NCBI GenBank assembly: GCA_947650365.1
Contig: OX393550.1
Coordinates: 48,903,594 to 48,967,593, forward strand
Direction: 5' to 3'
Source: Chamaelirium japonicum
Lineage: Eukaryota; Streptophyta; Magnoliopsida; Liliales; Melanthiaceae
Length of the DNA: 64,000 bases
The stretch's first letter is position 1. Every line of letters starts with the position of its first letter. This document shows, piece by piece, positions 50,132 to 62,694 of this stretch. The translations under genes were made by a program, and so were the position numbers. Below the pieces are notes generated by a model. That model made no database searches and was not told the origin of the DNA. It saw nothing but the letters and a program-made list of their open reading frames with translations.

Positions 50132-50240
50132 TTGTCAGTGGCTCCCTAGCCTTGCCTGGGGGTTCGCACTGGTGTATTTCAAGTAATGGGTTCGTAGTTT
50201 ACCTCCTAAACGAGAATAGACTTAGGTCTCCACTCCAGCT

Positions 50241-50841
50241 TAGGCCTGTCAATCGGACTGGGCTGGGTCGGTCAAGGTCTGCCCAAATCCGATCCGAACT
50301 CTAGATGGCCCTCCCAAATCCGAACTCGGACTAAAGTTTTACTATCATGTTCAGTCCAAATTCAGCCCATTTTTTGATTTCGGGTTGAGTTCGGGCCGAT
50401 CTAAATAAGAGCATTGTAAGAGAAAAAACACAAAAAAATAACATTCACTATTCTCCTAAAATTTATAAGTAACAACACATCTCACAATCTCACTAAAACC
50501 TAACATCTTTGTATAATTGTATGGGAGACGTAGCAAAAATCGTAGCCATATATAAAGCAATAAAAATTATAAGATTCTAAATAATAGCAGCTTTCACTAA
50601 AAACCAAATTATGTATAATTTTATCTTCTAAATAAGCAAAATATATTTAGAGGGGATGGTTAAAAAAACTTACATCTTTACTAATTCGGGTTCGGATCTA
50701 AATCGGTGCGAGATTAATACGGTCCGAACTCAAGTTCGGGCTCAAAATCATGCCCAAAGACTCCAAACTCAGCCCAACCCAGCCCAATCTCACATAAGGC
50801 TCGGTCCAAATTTTTTCGGGCCGGATAAATTGGCAGTCCTA
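50241..50841. mobile_element. MITE-like element upstream of RPB9
   Basis: The ends TAGGCCTGTCAATC and, inverted, TAGGACTGCCAAT form an imperfect inverted repeat. GGGC/GCCC-rich subterminal words enclose an AT-rich middle. The flanking 8-mers do not match, so the insertion signature is lost or the ends are misplaced. A related end, TAGGCATGTCAATCTGG, lies near 59099. Confidence 0.5.
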
Positions 50842-50988
50842 CTAGTCCTGCCGGTGCTCTTAGACCGTCACGTGTACGGCACGTGATCCAGATGTCGTTC
50901 TGAAAGGCTCAAACCCCTGGCCCCAGCGTTTAAACCCCAGCCAGCTCGACGGCCACGAACCGCGGCAAAGCCGACGAAGCCCGCGGCC

Positions 50989-53900
50989 ATGAGTACCATG
51001 AAGTTCTGCCGCGAATGGTAACCTAACGCCGCATCACCATCTCGTCGTCGTCTTCTTCTTGCTTCCGTTCCGATCAGCCGTTAAATACTTCCCCCTTCCT
51101 TCTTTGTGATGCAGCAACAACATTCTGTACCCGAAGGAGGACAAGGAGCAGAAGATCCTGCTCTTCGCCTGCCGCAACTGCGACCATCAGGCACGGATCC
51201 CCTCCTCCCCTTCCCCCCTCTGTGCGGATCGATTCTTGTAGATGTGGGTGTGATGGCATCGCTAGGGTTTCATGCCCTTCTGCCCAACGAAACTCGATGG
51301 AGATAGCAGTGCATTGGGTTTTCTTGAGCTCTCGATCCGTTGTTAATGCCGAGACTTCCTCTTCTTGATAGGGTTTGGTTTGTCCTAATTATGTACATGC
51401 CATCATCCCACCGATTTATCAGAACACCCTGACCTTTCAATCGTTTTATCAAGGGTTAATTGGTGATTAATCCCTGACAAAAACAAATCTCTAACGCACA
51501 GGACCGCAAGAAATTGCTGTTAACGCGAGGTCCCTGACTTTCTTCAGAAGCCCGAAATGCCCTCTTCTCTCCCATTTCTCTCGATCACAGCAGCCGAGGT
51601 GCGGCCGGCGGCGGAAGCGAAGACAAGAAGGAACGGGGGACGGAGGGGTTCGGTTAGGTTCGGTTAGGTTTAGAATTCCTAGGTCTAGGCCCTAGGGTTC
51701 ATCCCATGGCCTATAGATCTTGGGTTTAGGGTTCGGTCTGTCGGCGACGGCGAGCAGCTCCTTTAGGTTCTGATTGCATTAAAAAGAAAATTTAAAACGT
51801 TGTGGAGGGCGTTTTCGTCCACAACATTGTTTTGTCCTGTGCGTTTAAGTGATATCTGGTCGGGGACTGCTCACCAACTCTCCCTTTCATTAACATTTTA
51901 AAGATGCAAGCCTGCAAGTTATTTTATTTTATTTTTATTTTTTTGCATTGCCCATGGGTTTATGATATAATTTGATAATTTATCTTTGACAATACCTTAC
52001 TTAACGTTTTTACCTTGCAATACTAATGTTAACTAATGTATATACGGTTGGGTTGTTGTATAGTCTCCGATGTATGATCCTCAGATTGAGTCCTCAGTCT
52101 TGTACATATTTGGGGCATTGCCCCCTCTAATGGAATCATTATATTCTCTCTAAAACCTTAGCTTTCTCCTCGTTGCTCCTTTCCTAACAACGTAGTTGTC
52201 ATATATGTGTTTCACTTTGCAAACTCGAATTTTGGCTGAACTCCTTAAATAAGGGCTACATAATTTTGACTATGAATTTAGTAGCAACCACTCGATACCT
52301 CTATGCCTCTGTCATTAGTTTAGGCATAAGAGGTTGTGGATCTTTAGAGGTGAAAATTTTGTGTCTGCATATGTAAGTAATGCATGTGTAAACATGTATG
52401 TACATATGTATTTATGGTGGTGAAAATCGTGTATGGAATATGTATGTACATACTTATGTGTAGAAATCCGATTATAATAGACACCTGTGTTCGTAAGGGG
52501 TTAAATGTGGTCGGAAAAATGGATGGCGTGCCATACAAGTCGATGATTCACATAGTGAATTATGATCTATTCGTTTTAAAACATGTGGGCTAGAACTTCA
52601 TGTTTAAGGGGACTTCTTATGAATCAGAAATGAGCCACATGCTTTACGAGTATTTTGCAACCACCCAATGCATGGATATTGATGCAGGAGGGCAAGGACT
52701 AGGAAAAAATAATGAATGTTACAACTAGAACAACAAAGTCCAGGAAATTTTTAATTATTACTAAAAAGGGTTCCACTAGTTGCCTACTGTCATGGAAATT
52801 AATGATCTAAAGGGAGTTTAGGAGAAAACAAGAAATAGTGGTGGAAATTGTTAGATGTGATTGCTTAGAAATTTGATGGCACTGATATGTTCTATATGGA
52901 TGCTAAGATCAATGGATCTATTAAGTAATCCATGCATGAACCTGATTGAATAATGAGAACTAGTAGAAAATTTACGAAATAGTAACTTACAGGATAAAAG
53001 AGTAAAGAGGATAATTAATAGAAAAGCCGGCACCTCTAGTGGAGGAACTAAAGAGTCATAGATAACCTTAGTTTTCCATGGCGTTATAACTAGAAATTAA
53101 GAAGAAAGCTTGTAACTCCTTGTATAAAAATTATAAAGGAGGAGAGAAATAATATTTATTCTTAAGTCATTATCAATTCCATAGCTCCCCTTACGTGTAT
53201 ATATAAAAATTCTCAAAGCAGACCCAAACTTAGTCTTATTTGGCTTGAAACTTCCTTAATGCAATAGGAGTACTATGACTACCACAAAAATATATAATGA
53301 GCTACCAAATCATTGAAATAAAAAGGAGGTCAAACAAATATTCATTCTCATCATTATTGCATTGGCCAAATTTTACTATATATGATGCTCTTTATAATAT
53401 CAATATTGATATCAAATTTTAACATATGAAAATTAGTAAAATGAATAAAGTTCTTAGATTTATGTACTAAAATAAGTTGAAAAAATTATTCACAAATAAA
53501 ATAATTCATCGAACATTGGAATTTATAAACAATGTATGCATTAATTTAACAAGATAGAACTTTACTTATAGAAATTAACAGAAGTCACACTTTTGAATGG
53601 CATGTGTAATCAGAAGTGCAAAGCAAAATGTTAATAATAAGGGAAGAAACATGTTGGTTTGAATGGTTGACAAGGCATGCGCCTGACCTTACGGATGATC
53701 TTGAGGTGGAGGGTGTTATATTCGTCATCGTCCTTCAATAGAATCCATCTAAAAAAGAAAAAAGAAGCAATAATAAATTGAGGATAAGTTCGAGCAGAAT
53801 TGGCCATCAAGAAAAAAAATAACTGATAAAGATGAACAGTACCTGCGGATGGAATTTAGGCAGTGCGAATTACGAAGGGGAATTCAAGTTGTGCAATCTC

Positions 53901-56900
53901 CATCTCGCCGCCGCCGCCCGAATTGCTGAGCAGCACCGATCGGAACTTGTTCATATGTTCAAGTTTTAGAAAAAAATAGCACATGTTAAAGAGGACTAAT
54001 TGTAATTTGCCTTCGCTATTCAACCATCCTTAACTGTGGCTTACTAGAGGAAAGAAAACTTAATCGTGGGACATTAACTGTGGGCATTGTTTTAAAACTC
54101 GGCGATACCGGTACATACCTTTTTTTGGTCAACCGCAACCCCCCTGAAACAGAAACCTTCCTTGTATCGTCCTAGTTGAACTCAATATCGGCCTATATCG
54201 GTCGATACGCACCCAAATAGGTCAGTACGCCCGAGTTCAACTTATTATTGATTTTTTAAATATTTTTTGTGATTTTTTTTAAATTTTTTAAATAAAAAGT
54301 CCGGTATCGATTTCAGTCGAACTGGCCAATATCGAGTTGTATCAGTCTATACAAGGTACTCTGGGGTCGACCGGTATCGATACCGATGCACGTATTTTAA
54401 ATCTGAGCGTGGGGCATTTAATCAGTCTTCTTTATTCGTGGAATTTATTTTAACCAACTTGCATTAATCGTGATGGATGATTTTAATCGGCTTCCTTATT
54501 TGGCTATCGGTGCATCTGCTTAAATCTCAGTCATTGACTAGGTGAATCGCACATGTCTTTATGCATATGGATCTTTTATTTAATGTTATATATGGGGTTA
54601 TCAGTCTAAGGCCCCTCTAACTAACCCTGTAATTTGATAAACCTCTCTAACTGTTTTGTAGTGCATTAAATCCCTCCCTCACTCATTTTTTTAAATGGCC
54701 ATTTTGCCCCCTCTAATTATCCCAGTAGAACCCGATTTATAGTTTTTTAAAACATGTGTTTTACAATAAAATCCCCAATAGTAGACCCAGTGTAGTTAAG
54801 GTGACCCGAGGCGCCCGCCTGAGGCGAGAGGCGAGGCAAGGCGAGGCGAGACTAGGGTGCCTCGCCTGAATCGAGGCGGAAACATGAATATAAGGCGGAG
54901 CAAGGCGCCCGCCTAAGGTGAGAGGCGCTCCAGGCGTGAGGCGATGGAGGCGCCCGTCTCATTTAATTAATGGTTTAAATTGAAGCCAAACCTGAATCAC
55001 ACCCGTTCTTTTGCATGCTAAGTGTGATTCACCGGTTGAACAGTTGTGATTCAGTTTTGGCTCTAACCTATTGACCATATAAAGGTATAGGAAAAAATGA
55101 AATGATAGGTAGCCAACTTTTGGGTTGCCAACTTTACGTGTCATCCCCCTAGGGATCAGGGTTCATCCTATGGGAGTTCAGATCTTCTCTAGTTGATCGG
55201 TGAACCCGTGCGCATCAAAACCGCACGATGGTAGGCGACCCGAAAGTGAAGCGTACTCCAGCCAACTGCATCCCATGCGACTATGATGTGTATCGAGCCC
55301 ACCAACTGAGGATACCGAGTGGAGGAGATCCGAACTCATCCCATAGCCCCTAGAAAAATAATCTCAACATAAGGAGCTGTCAGCACTTGTTTCAACTAGT
55401 TATTTTATAATTTATCTATATATATATATATTAATATTTTTTGCACGCCTTATTCAATCAGGCGCTCGCCTCGCCTCTCGCGTCAGGCGCTAGTAAGGTT
55501 GAGCGCCTTGAGTCTGCCTTAACGCCTTGACTACACTGAGTAGACCCTAAAGGGCCTAAACACTGTAGCTATTACTGTGATTTCACTGTAGCACTAATAT
55601 TTCGAAGTATAAATTCGGTTGCTACAGTGAAATTATTGTGAACTGCTATAATGATTTCATTGTAGCATCCAAATTTATACTCCATATACACCCGAATTTA
55701 TACTCCATAGATGCTATAGTGATTTCATTGTAGTAGTAATATTTCGGAGTATAAATTCAGCTGCTATTGCGAAATCACTGTAGCTGGTGCAGTGATTTCA
55801 CTGTAGCAGTCTAATTTATACTCCATATACACCCAAATTTATACTCAATTACCCTGAATTAAAATCACTGTAGCTACAGATCCTGGAGTATAAATTTGGG
55901 TTAGCGGAGTATAAATTCGGAAGTATCAATTGGGTATATCGAACTATTCGGAGTCTATACACTTGTCGGTGGGTCTGCATTTATTTAAATCAAAACTAAT
56001 TGAGTGAACCGAGGAAAAGGACGGGCCTCTATTCGGTAAGTCAAATACATCAGTCCTTGGATCAAAACAGATGCAAGGGCTTCCATCACTTATTAAAATA
56101 AACCCAAATCCCTCAAACACAACCATTCCCCACTCGAGCGAAATTCTAGCACCCCCCTTACTTAATCTTCCCCTATGTCTGGGGTCTAAGCCGCCGGAGC
56201 CTTCTTGACATCCTCTTCGTCGGGTCTGAGCCCAACCCACCACCTGATCTGCTTTCTCGACGTCCTCTTCACCGGATCTGAGCCCAACCCGCAAGGGCTG
56301 CCACCTGATCTGCTTCCCCGATGTTGTCTTCGCCGAATCTAAGCCACCGGAACCACCCAGGTAAGATTTGATCCTAGTGTTTTGGCGAGTCAACCCAATT
56401 TGCTAGCGAGCCGGGTCAACTTGAGTGAGTTTTGAGTTGACCTGAGTCACCCAACGAGTTTTTATACAGTGCTTTCACCCACATACACACCACATAGCTC
56501 ATGATTAATGATGTGGTAATTGACTTAGATGGCCCACCATGCATTTTCATTATTGTCTAACTCCTTAACACTCTATGTGTATAGTAAACCAAAACACACA
56601 TACTTGCGACGTTATCCCACTGGCAGGTTTTTCCTTATGGTAATGCTTATTTATTAGCAAATGAACTTAATAAAGAAATAACCCTACTTTGTAGCTGCTT
56701 CCTCTATTGAAAGCAAAGAGTTGTTATTTAGGGATATTGCTTTTTCATTATGATAATGTTTATTTATTATCAAATGGCAAGTTAATTAAGAAATAACCCT
56801 AGTTCGTAGTTGCTTCCTATTCAAAGCTGAGAGTTGTTTCATAAAATTCTTTCTCAGTTCTACTAACCAAGCCTTCTTTGGTCCATGGCTTCTCTTTTCT

Positions 56901-59900
56901 GACCCTACAACCTAATCTGAGATTGCCTTGGCTAAGGCTTCCCTTGGATAAATTATTCCACACTTCCTTGTCACATTTTATCTGTCGTTGCTTAGCAGTT
57001 AAAGTTTAGATTATTTCAAGTACTAATTACTTATCAAATAGTGTGCCTTCTCTCCCACACTTGGTTTTCTCCTTAAGTCATGTTCTCATGAAGATACTGT
57101 TTCAATGCAGGAGAGTGCTGACAACAATTGTGTCTATAGAAATGAGATACAGCACTCCGTGGGTGAACGCACTCAGGTCTTACAAGATGTAGCAGCTGAT
57201 CCCACTCTTCCTCGAACTAAGACTGTTAGATGCGCTGTATGCAATCACCCAGAAGCAGTTTTTTTCCAGGTCATATTTATTGACTTTATTCTACTTATGT
57301 TCCTATATCAGTGTTGATGTGGCTGAGCACTATCTCTAATTTGGATGTATCAGATGGTCTACACACCATGGAGACGGATGGATCTGGTTGGTTTATTGGA
57401 ACATGGAGATGATAGAATGTGCTCACTAACATGAAGGGAAGGTGGCAGGAAACACGCACGTGCACACACACACACACACACACACCCACACACACACGCA
57501 AGCACGTGCGCGTGCACACACAAACACATGGTGTGTGTGTGAAGGTATACACACTAGAGGGTGAAGTTACTACCAAAAGAACGTACACAGTGCGAGTATA
57601 CACAATGACTCCGCCCCATCAAACTAAAGATGGGTCGAAAGTTTGGACAACAAGGAGAGATGTTGTATAGTATGAAACTGTGAATGAACCCGTAGGCTGT
57701 AGTCTAAAGGGTATATAGGACAATAAGTGAACAAGCAAGATAGTCGTGGCGAACAAAATGACAAACAATCTATATGCTTAGTATGTGTTAGAACACCCCA
57801 TGTCTCCAAAAGGCTAACCTCTTGGAGGGGGTAGAGCACAACGGGTATATTAAGCGGCCTATAGGTGGCCCCCTTACTGATGTGGGACTATTCAACAGTA
57901 TGCTTATAAAAAACTGGACTATCAGTAATCTTAATAACACTTATTTTGTGATAGAGGAAAGTTGGAGCGAAGAAGTTGACACCCATATCTTCAAGTAAAA
58001 GATGGAGCCAAATAATCTCAGATACAATAATGAACTTATGAACATAGCTTGATAGTTGACACCCAACTCAAATTATCCTTGTGGAGAGTATCCCATCTCT
58101 TGGCTTGCTGAGAAAGAAGAGAGCCACCGAGAAATTCTGAGTGGCCCGTGGTGAAGCGACAATCATTGGAGCTCCAAGACCGAGGAGGGTTGACAGGTAA
58201 GGAGAAGCACCTTATTGGTTTTATGCAATTTAAGCTCATGCAACTATGGAGCAATGCTCCATGGTTCTTGTAGAATAGGAAAATGTTCACACAAAGAGGG
58301 TGGAAGGAAAGGTGTGATATAAGGAAATTCCTTTCGTCTTGTGGCACAAATAAGCCAAAGAAGCGAAGTGAAACAGTGATCCCATATGTACCTATCATCT
58401 TAAAATATATTAAAGTAAATTAAACTAAATTATATTACTGATGATGTTGTGCTGATGGGCATAGCTCAAAACACACTATTGTGTAATATTTTATTAATAC
58501 AAGAGATATTTGAGTTCATAAGGCCATTTTGTTTTTCCTAGAACTCTAAAGAGGTAATGAAAACAAAGCACAGCAAAAGAAAAAAAGAAACAGGAAACTG
58601 AAAAGATTAAAAATAAATTGTTGTCATTGGTGATGTAGATACAATAGAACTTGGGCAATCAGTACGTGCAATCGGCAATAACATATAAAAAGAGAGGAGG
58701 ACTAGAAAGCTGAAAGAGGGCCTTTCCATGAAAATTTCAGCAAATTCTGAACTCTGAATTAACATACAATAAATTTTGCAATGGATGGTGGCCCCATCCT
58801 ACTATGGACTCAACTATTGAGGCGCACAAGGTTGCAACCCACCTAGGATTCAAACTCTAAAAGCTAGGTATCAAGAATAAAACAGGGCTCCTAATCACCA
58901 CACACCTTTTTAGTTTTTTCAGTGTATTTTTCACAGAATTTTAGAATAAATGGGTTGTAGACTTCTTGTAGAGAGGATAAGAAACATACATAAAGAAGGG
59001 TCAAGTCAAACCATGTAGCAGAGAAACTTCTCCTAAAAAGTATCTAACAAATTGGTCTTGTCCTGGGTTATTATAATCCACAGAATAAAGTAACTGCTAG
59101 GCATGTCAATCTGGCCCTGCACTCCAAGGGCATGAGTGCCAGGCAAGAGAAAACCACGGCCCGGCCCGGCCCGACCCACCATATCTATACGTGGTAGGGA
59201 GCAGTAGTTGTCCGATGACTTGCATCCGACGAAGCGCACCAATGTAGTTTCATTGTGAGCTCTCATTTAACTCGGATCCATCGTCCACCGTTGGATGGTC
59301 AGTTCTCTCTTCCAAGAGTTGTCCCTAATTCAACATAAAGCAGAGGATGTCTTTGAGTTGCCCCCCCATCCCGCCCCTTGATCTCCTTCCTATCAGTATA
59401 TAAAGGCTAAGGCTGTTTACTGAACTTTTTGTTGCATTTGCACTTCCATGTTTTGGTAGCATTATATATATCTCAAGGTGTCCAATGTGGAATTATATTT
59501 CCGAAAAAATGTAATAAAGTATTAATTCACTTTTCCACATTCTTGTTGAGCTTCTAAAGGTGACAATCATATTTAGATGACTCGTGGAATATGCATCTAA
59601 TTGCAAGATTCTCTGCAAGTAACCGGTCCTCGTGGAGTGTATTTATATTATGAGGATGATTTTCTGGATGGATTTTGTGACTATTTGAGAATCCTCGAGA
59701 CTCCCTTCTTTTTTATTTTGAGAAATTCCTCTTTGATGGAGAGTGGATGGGGTTAAGCCTTACCCCAAACTAATATTATTAAAATAAAGGAAATGAGTGA
59801 AGTATTCATTAGCCCAAGGAACTAGACCTTTTGCTTCCTTTGATTTCCTCTTCCCTTTGGTCGAAGATATCGTTGGATGCTGGGTGGTCCCTTCTGAATT

Positions 59901-60213
59901 TTGGTTTACGTGTGTCTATACTCTATTGCCAATCACGTGGTGCCTGTCTTGGTGTCCGCCACTTTTATTTTTGTGACCACTCAACTCGCTACTCAATTAG
60001 ATCCTCTGCAGCACTAATCAAGTCTCGAGAATGTCACACGGAACATTACAAAGTTGGTATTGCACTATTTTTGTGCATTCTTTATAACTATATCATGTAT
60101 AGCTGATGTGGCATATTTGGAGGAGTTTGCAGGCTGCGGCGAGGGGGGAGGAAGGTATGACACTGTTCTTCGTCTGCTGCAACCCAAGCTGTGGTTATAG
60201 GTGGAGGGACTGA
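50989..60213 (+). CDS. RPB9: RNA polymerase II subunit RPB9 (4 exons)
   Basis: Small zinc-ribbon subunit of nuclear RNA polymerase II, involved in start-site choice, fidelity and elongation. Exons: 50989-51017, 51115-51190, 57111-57269 and 60133-60213. The joined frame is 345 nt, 114 residues, the length of plant RPB9. The first zinc ribbon uses Cys7, Cys10, Cys29 and Cys32 (MKFCREC, FACRNC). The second uses Cys76, Cys79, Cys103 and Cys108 (VRCAVC, CCNPSC). DPTLPRTK and [16 protein letters not shown] are family hallmarks. Intron 2 (5.9 kb) has a GC donor (CATCAG|GCACGG) with a normal TGCAG acceptor; no GT nearby would keep the frame. Introns 1 and 3 are GT-AG. All eight zinc ligands are intact, so the gene looks functional despite its repeat-filled introns. 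Confidence 0.95.
51451..51886. mobile_element. Candidate Mutator-like element in RPB9 intron 2
   Basis: Imperfect inverted ends of about 50 bp share AAGGG, TTGGTGA, TCCC and, further in, AACGCACAGGAC. The interior is GC-rich (GGTGCGGCCGGCGGCGGAAG), which recalls Pack-MULEs. No target duplication is visible. Confidence 0.45.
53692..53930 (-). pseudogene. Possible two-exon gene fragment, antisense in RPB9 intron 2
   Basis: The minus strand shows a well-formed intron at 53842-53749 (CCGCAG|GTACTG ... TTTTTTTAG|ATGG, 94 bp). The downstream exon has an open frame reading [20 protein letters not shown], followed by CGTAAG|GTCAGG, a possible second donor. The upstream part has a GCC-rich leader look. 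No complete protein can be assembled and I do not recognise the family. Confidence 0.35.
54090..54412. mobile_element. Candidate MITE in RPB9 intron 2
   Basis: The ends share a TTTTAAAA-type tip followed by CGATACCGG words in inverse orientation. The flanks TGGGCAT and TGGGGCAT are nearly the same. The ends are only approximate. Confidence 0.35.
54788..55538. mobile_element. hAT-type element in RPB9 intron 2
   Basis: Inverted ends CAGTGTAGTTAAGG and CAGTGTAGTCAAGG are flanked by the perfect 8-bp repeat AGTAGACC (54780-54787 and 55539-55546). Both subterminal regions are packed with AGGCG words. There is no transposase frame. Ends and duplication length fit the hAT superfamily. Confidence 0.8.
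55560..55930. repeat. Degenerate array of CACTGTAGC and TTTATACTCC words
   Basis: Alternating phrases in both orientations (TTCACTGTAGC, AGTATAAATTCGG, ATTTATACTCCATATACACC) recur about every 60-100 bp. A short related patch occurs near 61255-61300. It may be an old foldback or satellite-like repeat. Confidence 0.65.
55931..57110. other. End of RPB9 intron 2
   Basis: It contains diverged near-repeats of GGATCTGAGCCCAACCC (about 56200-56310). An open frame on the minus strand here is short and lacks recognisable domains. Toward exon 3 it is AT-rich intron. Confidence 0.45.
57270..60132. other. RPB9 intron 3
   Basis: An AC-rich microsatellite occupies about 57460-57540. The rest is AT-rich, apart from a short GGCCCGGCCCGGCCC patch at about 59160 beside a MITE-like end (TAGGCATGTCAATCTGG, about 59099). 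No gene is seen. Confidence 0.55.
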
Positions 60214-60429
60214 TAAATATGTAAGATAACTAATGCTTGACTCGTAGTTTCTATTCATGATGGATGTGTCTCTGAGATTGAAGATGCCTGCAATACCTTA
60301 ATATTCTATTGTGGAGCTCGTATGCTATGCTAAGTATACGGTAAAATATGCCAAATTAGCATTATCAGCGAGTCGATGCATTACTCGTACACTTTTGGAT
60401 TTCCTACATTTTCTACAACACTCTGCAAC

Positions 60430-60790
60430 TCTCTTTACAATTTATTATCTCTCTACAAAGTTTAGAATTCTCTCAACAATGTTTTCTCTCTCTACACTAA
60501 TGTATGTAGAATTCTCTCAACAATGTTCTCTCTCTATAATAATCTCCGTAGAATTCTCTCAACAACGTTTTCTTTCTATAACCTCTCTCTACAGTAATTT
60601 ATGTAGAATTCTCTCTACAACATTTTCCCTCTAACTTCTATTTCTAAATGCCATTTTCTCTCTACAATTTTCCTCTCTGTAAAATATACTCTAGGTAGAG
60701 AGAAAAGGTTATAAAGAGAAAATGTTGGACAGAATATATGTTATAGAGAAAGAATATTGTAAAGATCTGTAGAGGGAATGAGTCAGTGAA
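60430..60790. repeat. Diverged tandem repeats after RPB9
   Basis: Four copies of GTAGAATTCTCTCAACAA-like text occur at 40-60 bp spacing (about 60465-60625). Inverse-orientation words (AGAGAAAATGTTG, TATAGAGAAAGAA) follow up to 60760, so the segment can fold back. Confidence 0.6.
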
Positions 60791-61559
60791 CTTAGTGATG
60801 GCCATGGTGCCCTCAGAACAAAGCACGTTTGGTGAGCTCATTGGGGAGGATGAGATTGCATGAGAACGAAGAGATAAGAAAAGGAGGCGGAAGCAGAAAG
60901 AGGTGATGAAGTAGGAGGTCGGTAGCGGGGCAGTCTGTGATACCCAAATAATGGGGGAGAAAATTAGTATAAAACTAATGTCGGTTCAAAAATAATGGTC
61001 ATTTATGTGTTTGCTCACCAGCTCCGATACCAGGTGGATCATTTGGATAAATTTGTTTTGCATCCTTCAAAAAAATGGGGGACTTAGTGTTAGGTCCTTG
61101 GCAAGAGATTTGTTTAGTGAAAAGGACAGACAACAAGATGGTTTTGCACCAGGTCCTTCCGGAAAAAGATGCTTTTAGAGCAAGTCCCTCAGTTGACTTT
61201 TCTCCCCTTTAAATGACAAAAGTGCCTTCAATATTAAAATCACAAACGTTACTCTTCACTGTAGCAAAAAGTAATAATCTGCATTGTAGTAAATGTTACT
61301 CTATAAGGGTTATTAGATATAGGTCCACTATAGCAGTGTTGTGTTATGTTAAGTTGAACAAATAGTTTTTGTTTACATGCTGTCCACGAAATGATTTGAG
61401 ATGAAGAGACAATCCATGTATAATAGTTGTTGGATGACTCGGATTAAGGTATCCTTTGATAACCGGTTTTTATGAGTTTTTTTTCAAAATACTAAATTTT
61501 CCCCTGAGATAGTCTCCCACATAAAATCACTGCACTTACAATCATCACTGTTGTTGCAA

Positions 61560-61715
61560 CGATTTTGGTTAGATTTAGGGTTAGGATTCATTATTAGGGT
61601 ATAGAATTAGGGTTAGGGTTCACTATTTAGGGTATAGAATTAGAGTTAGGATTAGGTTTAGTCTGTTTAGAGTTCACTATTTAGGGTATAAAAGTAGGGT
61701 TAGGATTAGGGTTTC
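61560..61715. repeat. TAGGGTTAGG-like diverged repeats
   Basis: Three copies of a 35-55 bp unit contain TTAGGGTATA(G/A)AA(T/G)TAG and GGTTAGG. They resemble telomere words but are not regular heptamers. Confidence 0.6.
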
Positions 61716-61979
61716 ACAACATGACGAAAATGTTTTGGAATTCCAAAATTGTTTTGTTTTGTTGTGAGACCATTTTAACTAGATGGTAAATAGGACATAT
61801 GTATCATTTTATTACTTGCTGGAGCTATTGCAATTTCATCTTCTATGGTGGATTTTTAATGATATGTTAGTTGTGTCGGGACCAACATTTAATAGGCTGT
61901 TATTAAATGAACCTATTGCAGTCTCCTCCTAATATATATACCACTCCACATGCATTTATCTCCTACTTTTTACAATACT

Positions 61980-62260
61980 TGAGGTTCTACCAACACCATC
62001 GTTGCTTTGGGTAGTTGATAGTGGTATCGCTCCTGCTTGCTTGTGTGGCGACATCTTATGGCTAGGTAGGTCCTTCCCGTGCTCGGTGTGGCGCTTCCGC
62101 TTGTTCATACAACGACTCCTAAGACCAGGTGGGCCCTTTCCTCATCCGGTGTGACGCTCTCGCTCGTGGTGTAGCGGCTTCTGGTGGGCCAGGTAGGCCT
62201 TTCTTCGGTGGCTGTGTTGTGTGCACCTGTGTGGTGCCTCTTGGGTCTAGTTAGGGCCCC
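61980..62260. repeat. Diverged tandem units of about 65 bp
   Basis: Three units carry (C/G)GTGTG(G/A)CG, then a TAGG(T/C) or AGGTGGGCC-like phrase and a CCTT(T/C)C phrase. No coding frame spans them. Confidence 0.5.
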
Positions 62261-62694
62261 ACAAATGTTTTTTTTTTAAATATAGCAACATTATTCAGGC
62301 TGAGATTGTTTTATTCGATTTTTTCAATCAATACACTTCACTAAAAATGTTTTGGCATTTGACAATCCCTATGTTGAGAACATATATTGGTTTTTAAAAT
62401 GATTTTACAACATTGTTTTTTGGATTTTAAATAGCACGTGCTATCAGGTCATCGTGCGCACGATCATCGGGCTAAACATATTCGAGAATCACGACCGTCG
62501 GGTTGAACCTGGAGTTCTTTGCCAAATTGGGACGTTTTCATTAAGACGGGTCTTTACACGTTCAAGAGCCTATGAGGTTTTTGAGAGGCCTTTAAAAGGC
62601 GACATGATGCCCAACATTAGGGCAAGAAGAAGCAAGGGGTGTCACTGGTTTTTAATGGGAAATGCATACAGGTTCCTTCTAGAGTTTTTAGGCG

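Noticed and set aside
50241..50841. Intact hAT MITE with target duplication
   Set aside because: The ends look right, but the flanking 8-mers agree at only four positions, so I list it only as MITE-like.
55944..56393. A 149-codon minus-strand gene
   Set aside because: It spans imperfect repeats within an RPB9 intron and shows no recognisable motif or splice signals.
61560..61715. Interstitial telomere repeat
   Set aside because: TAGGG words occur, but not as regular TTTAGGG heptamers. They belong to a longer 35-55 bp unit.
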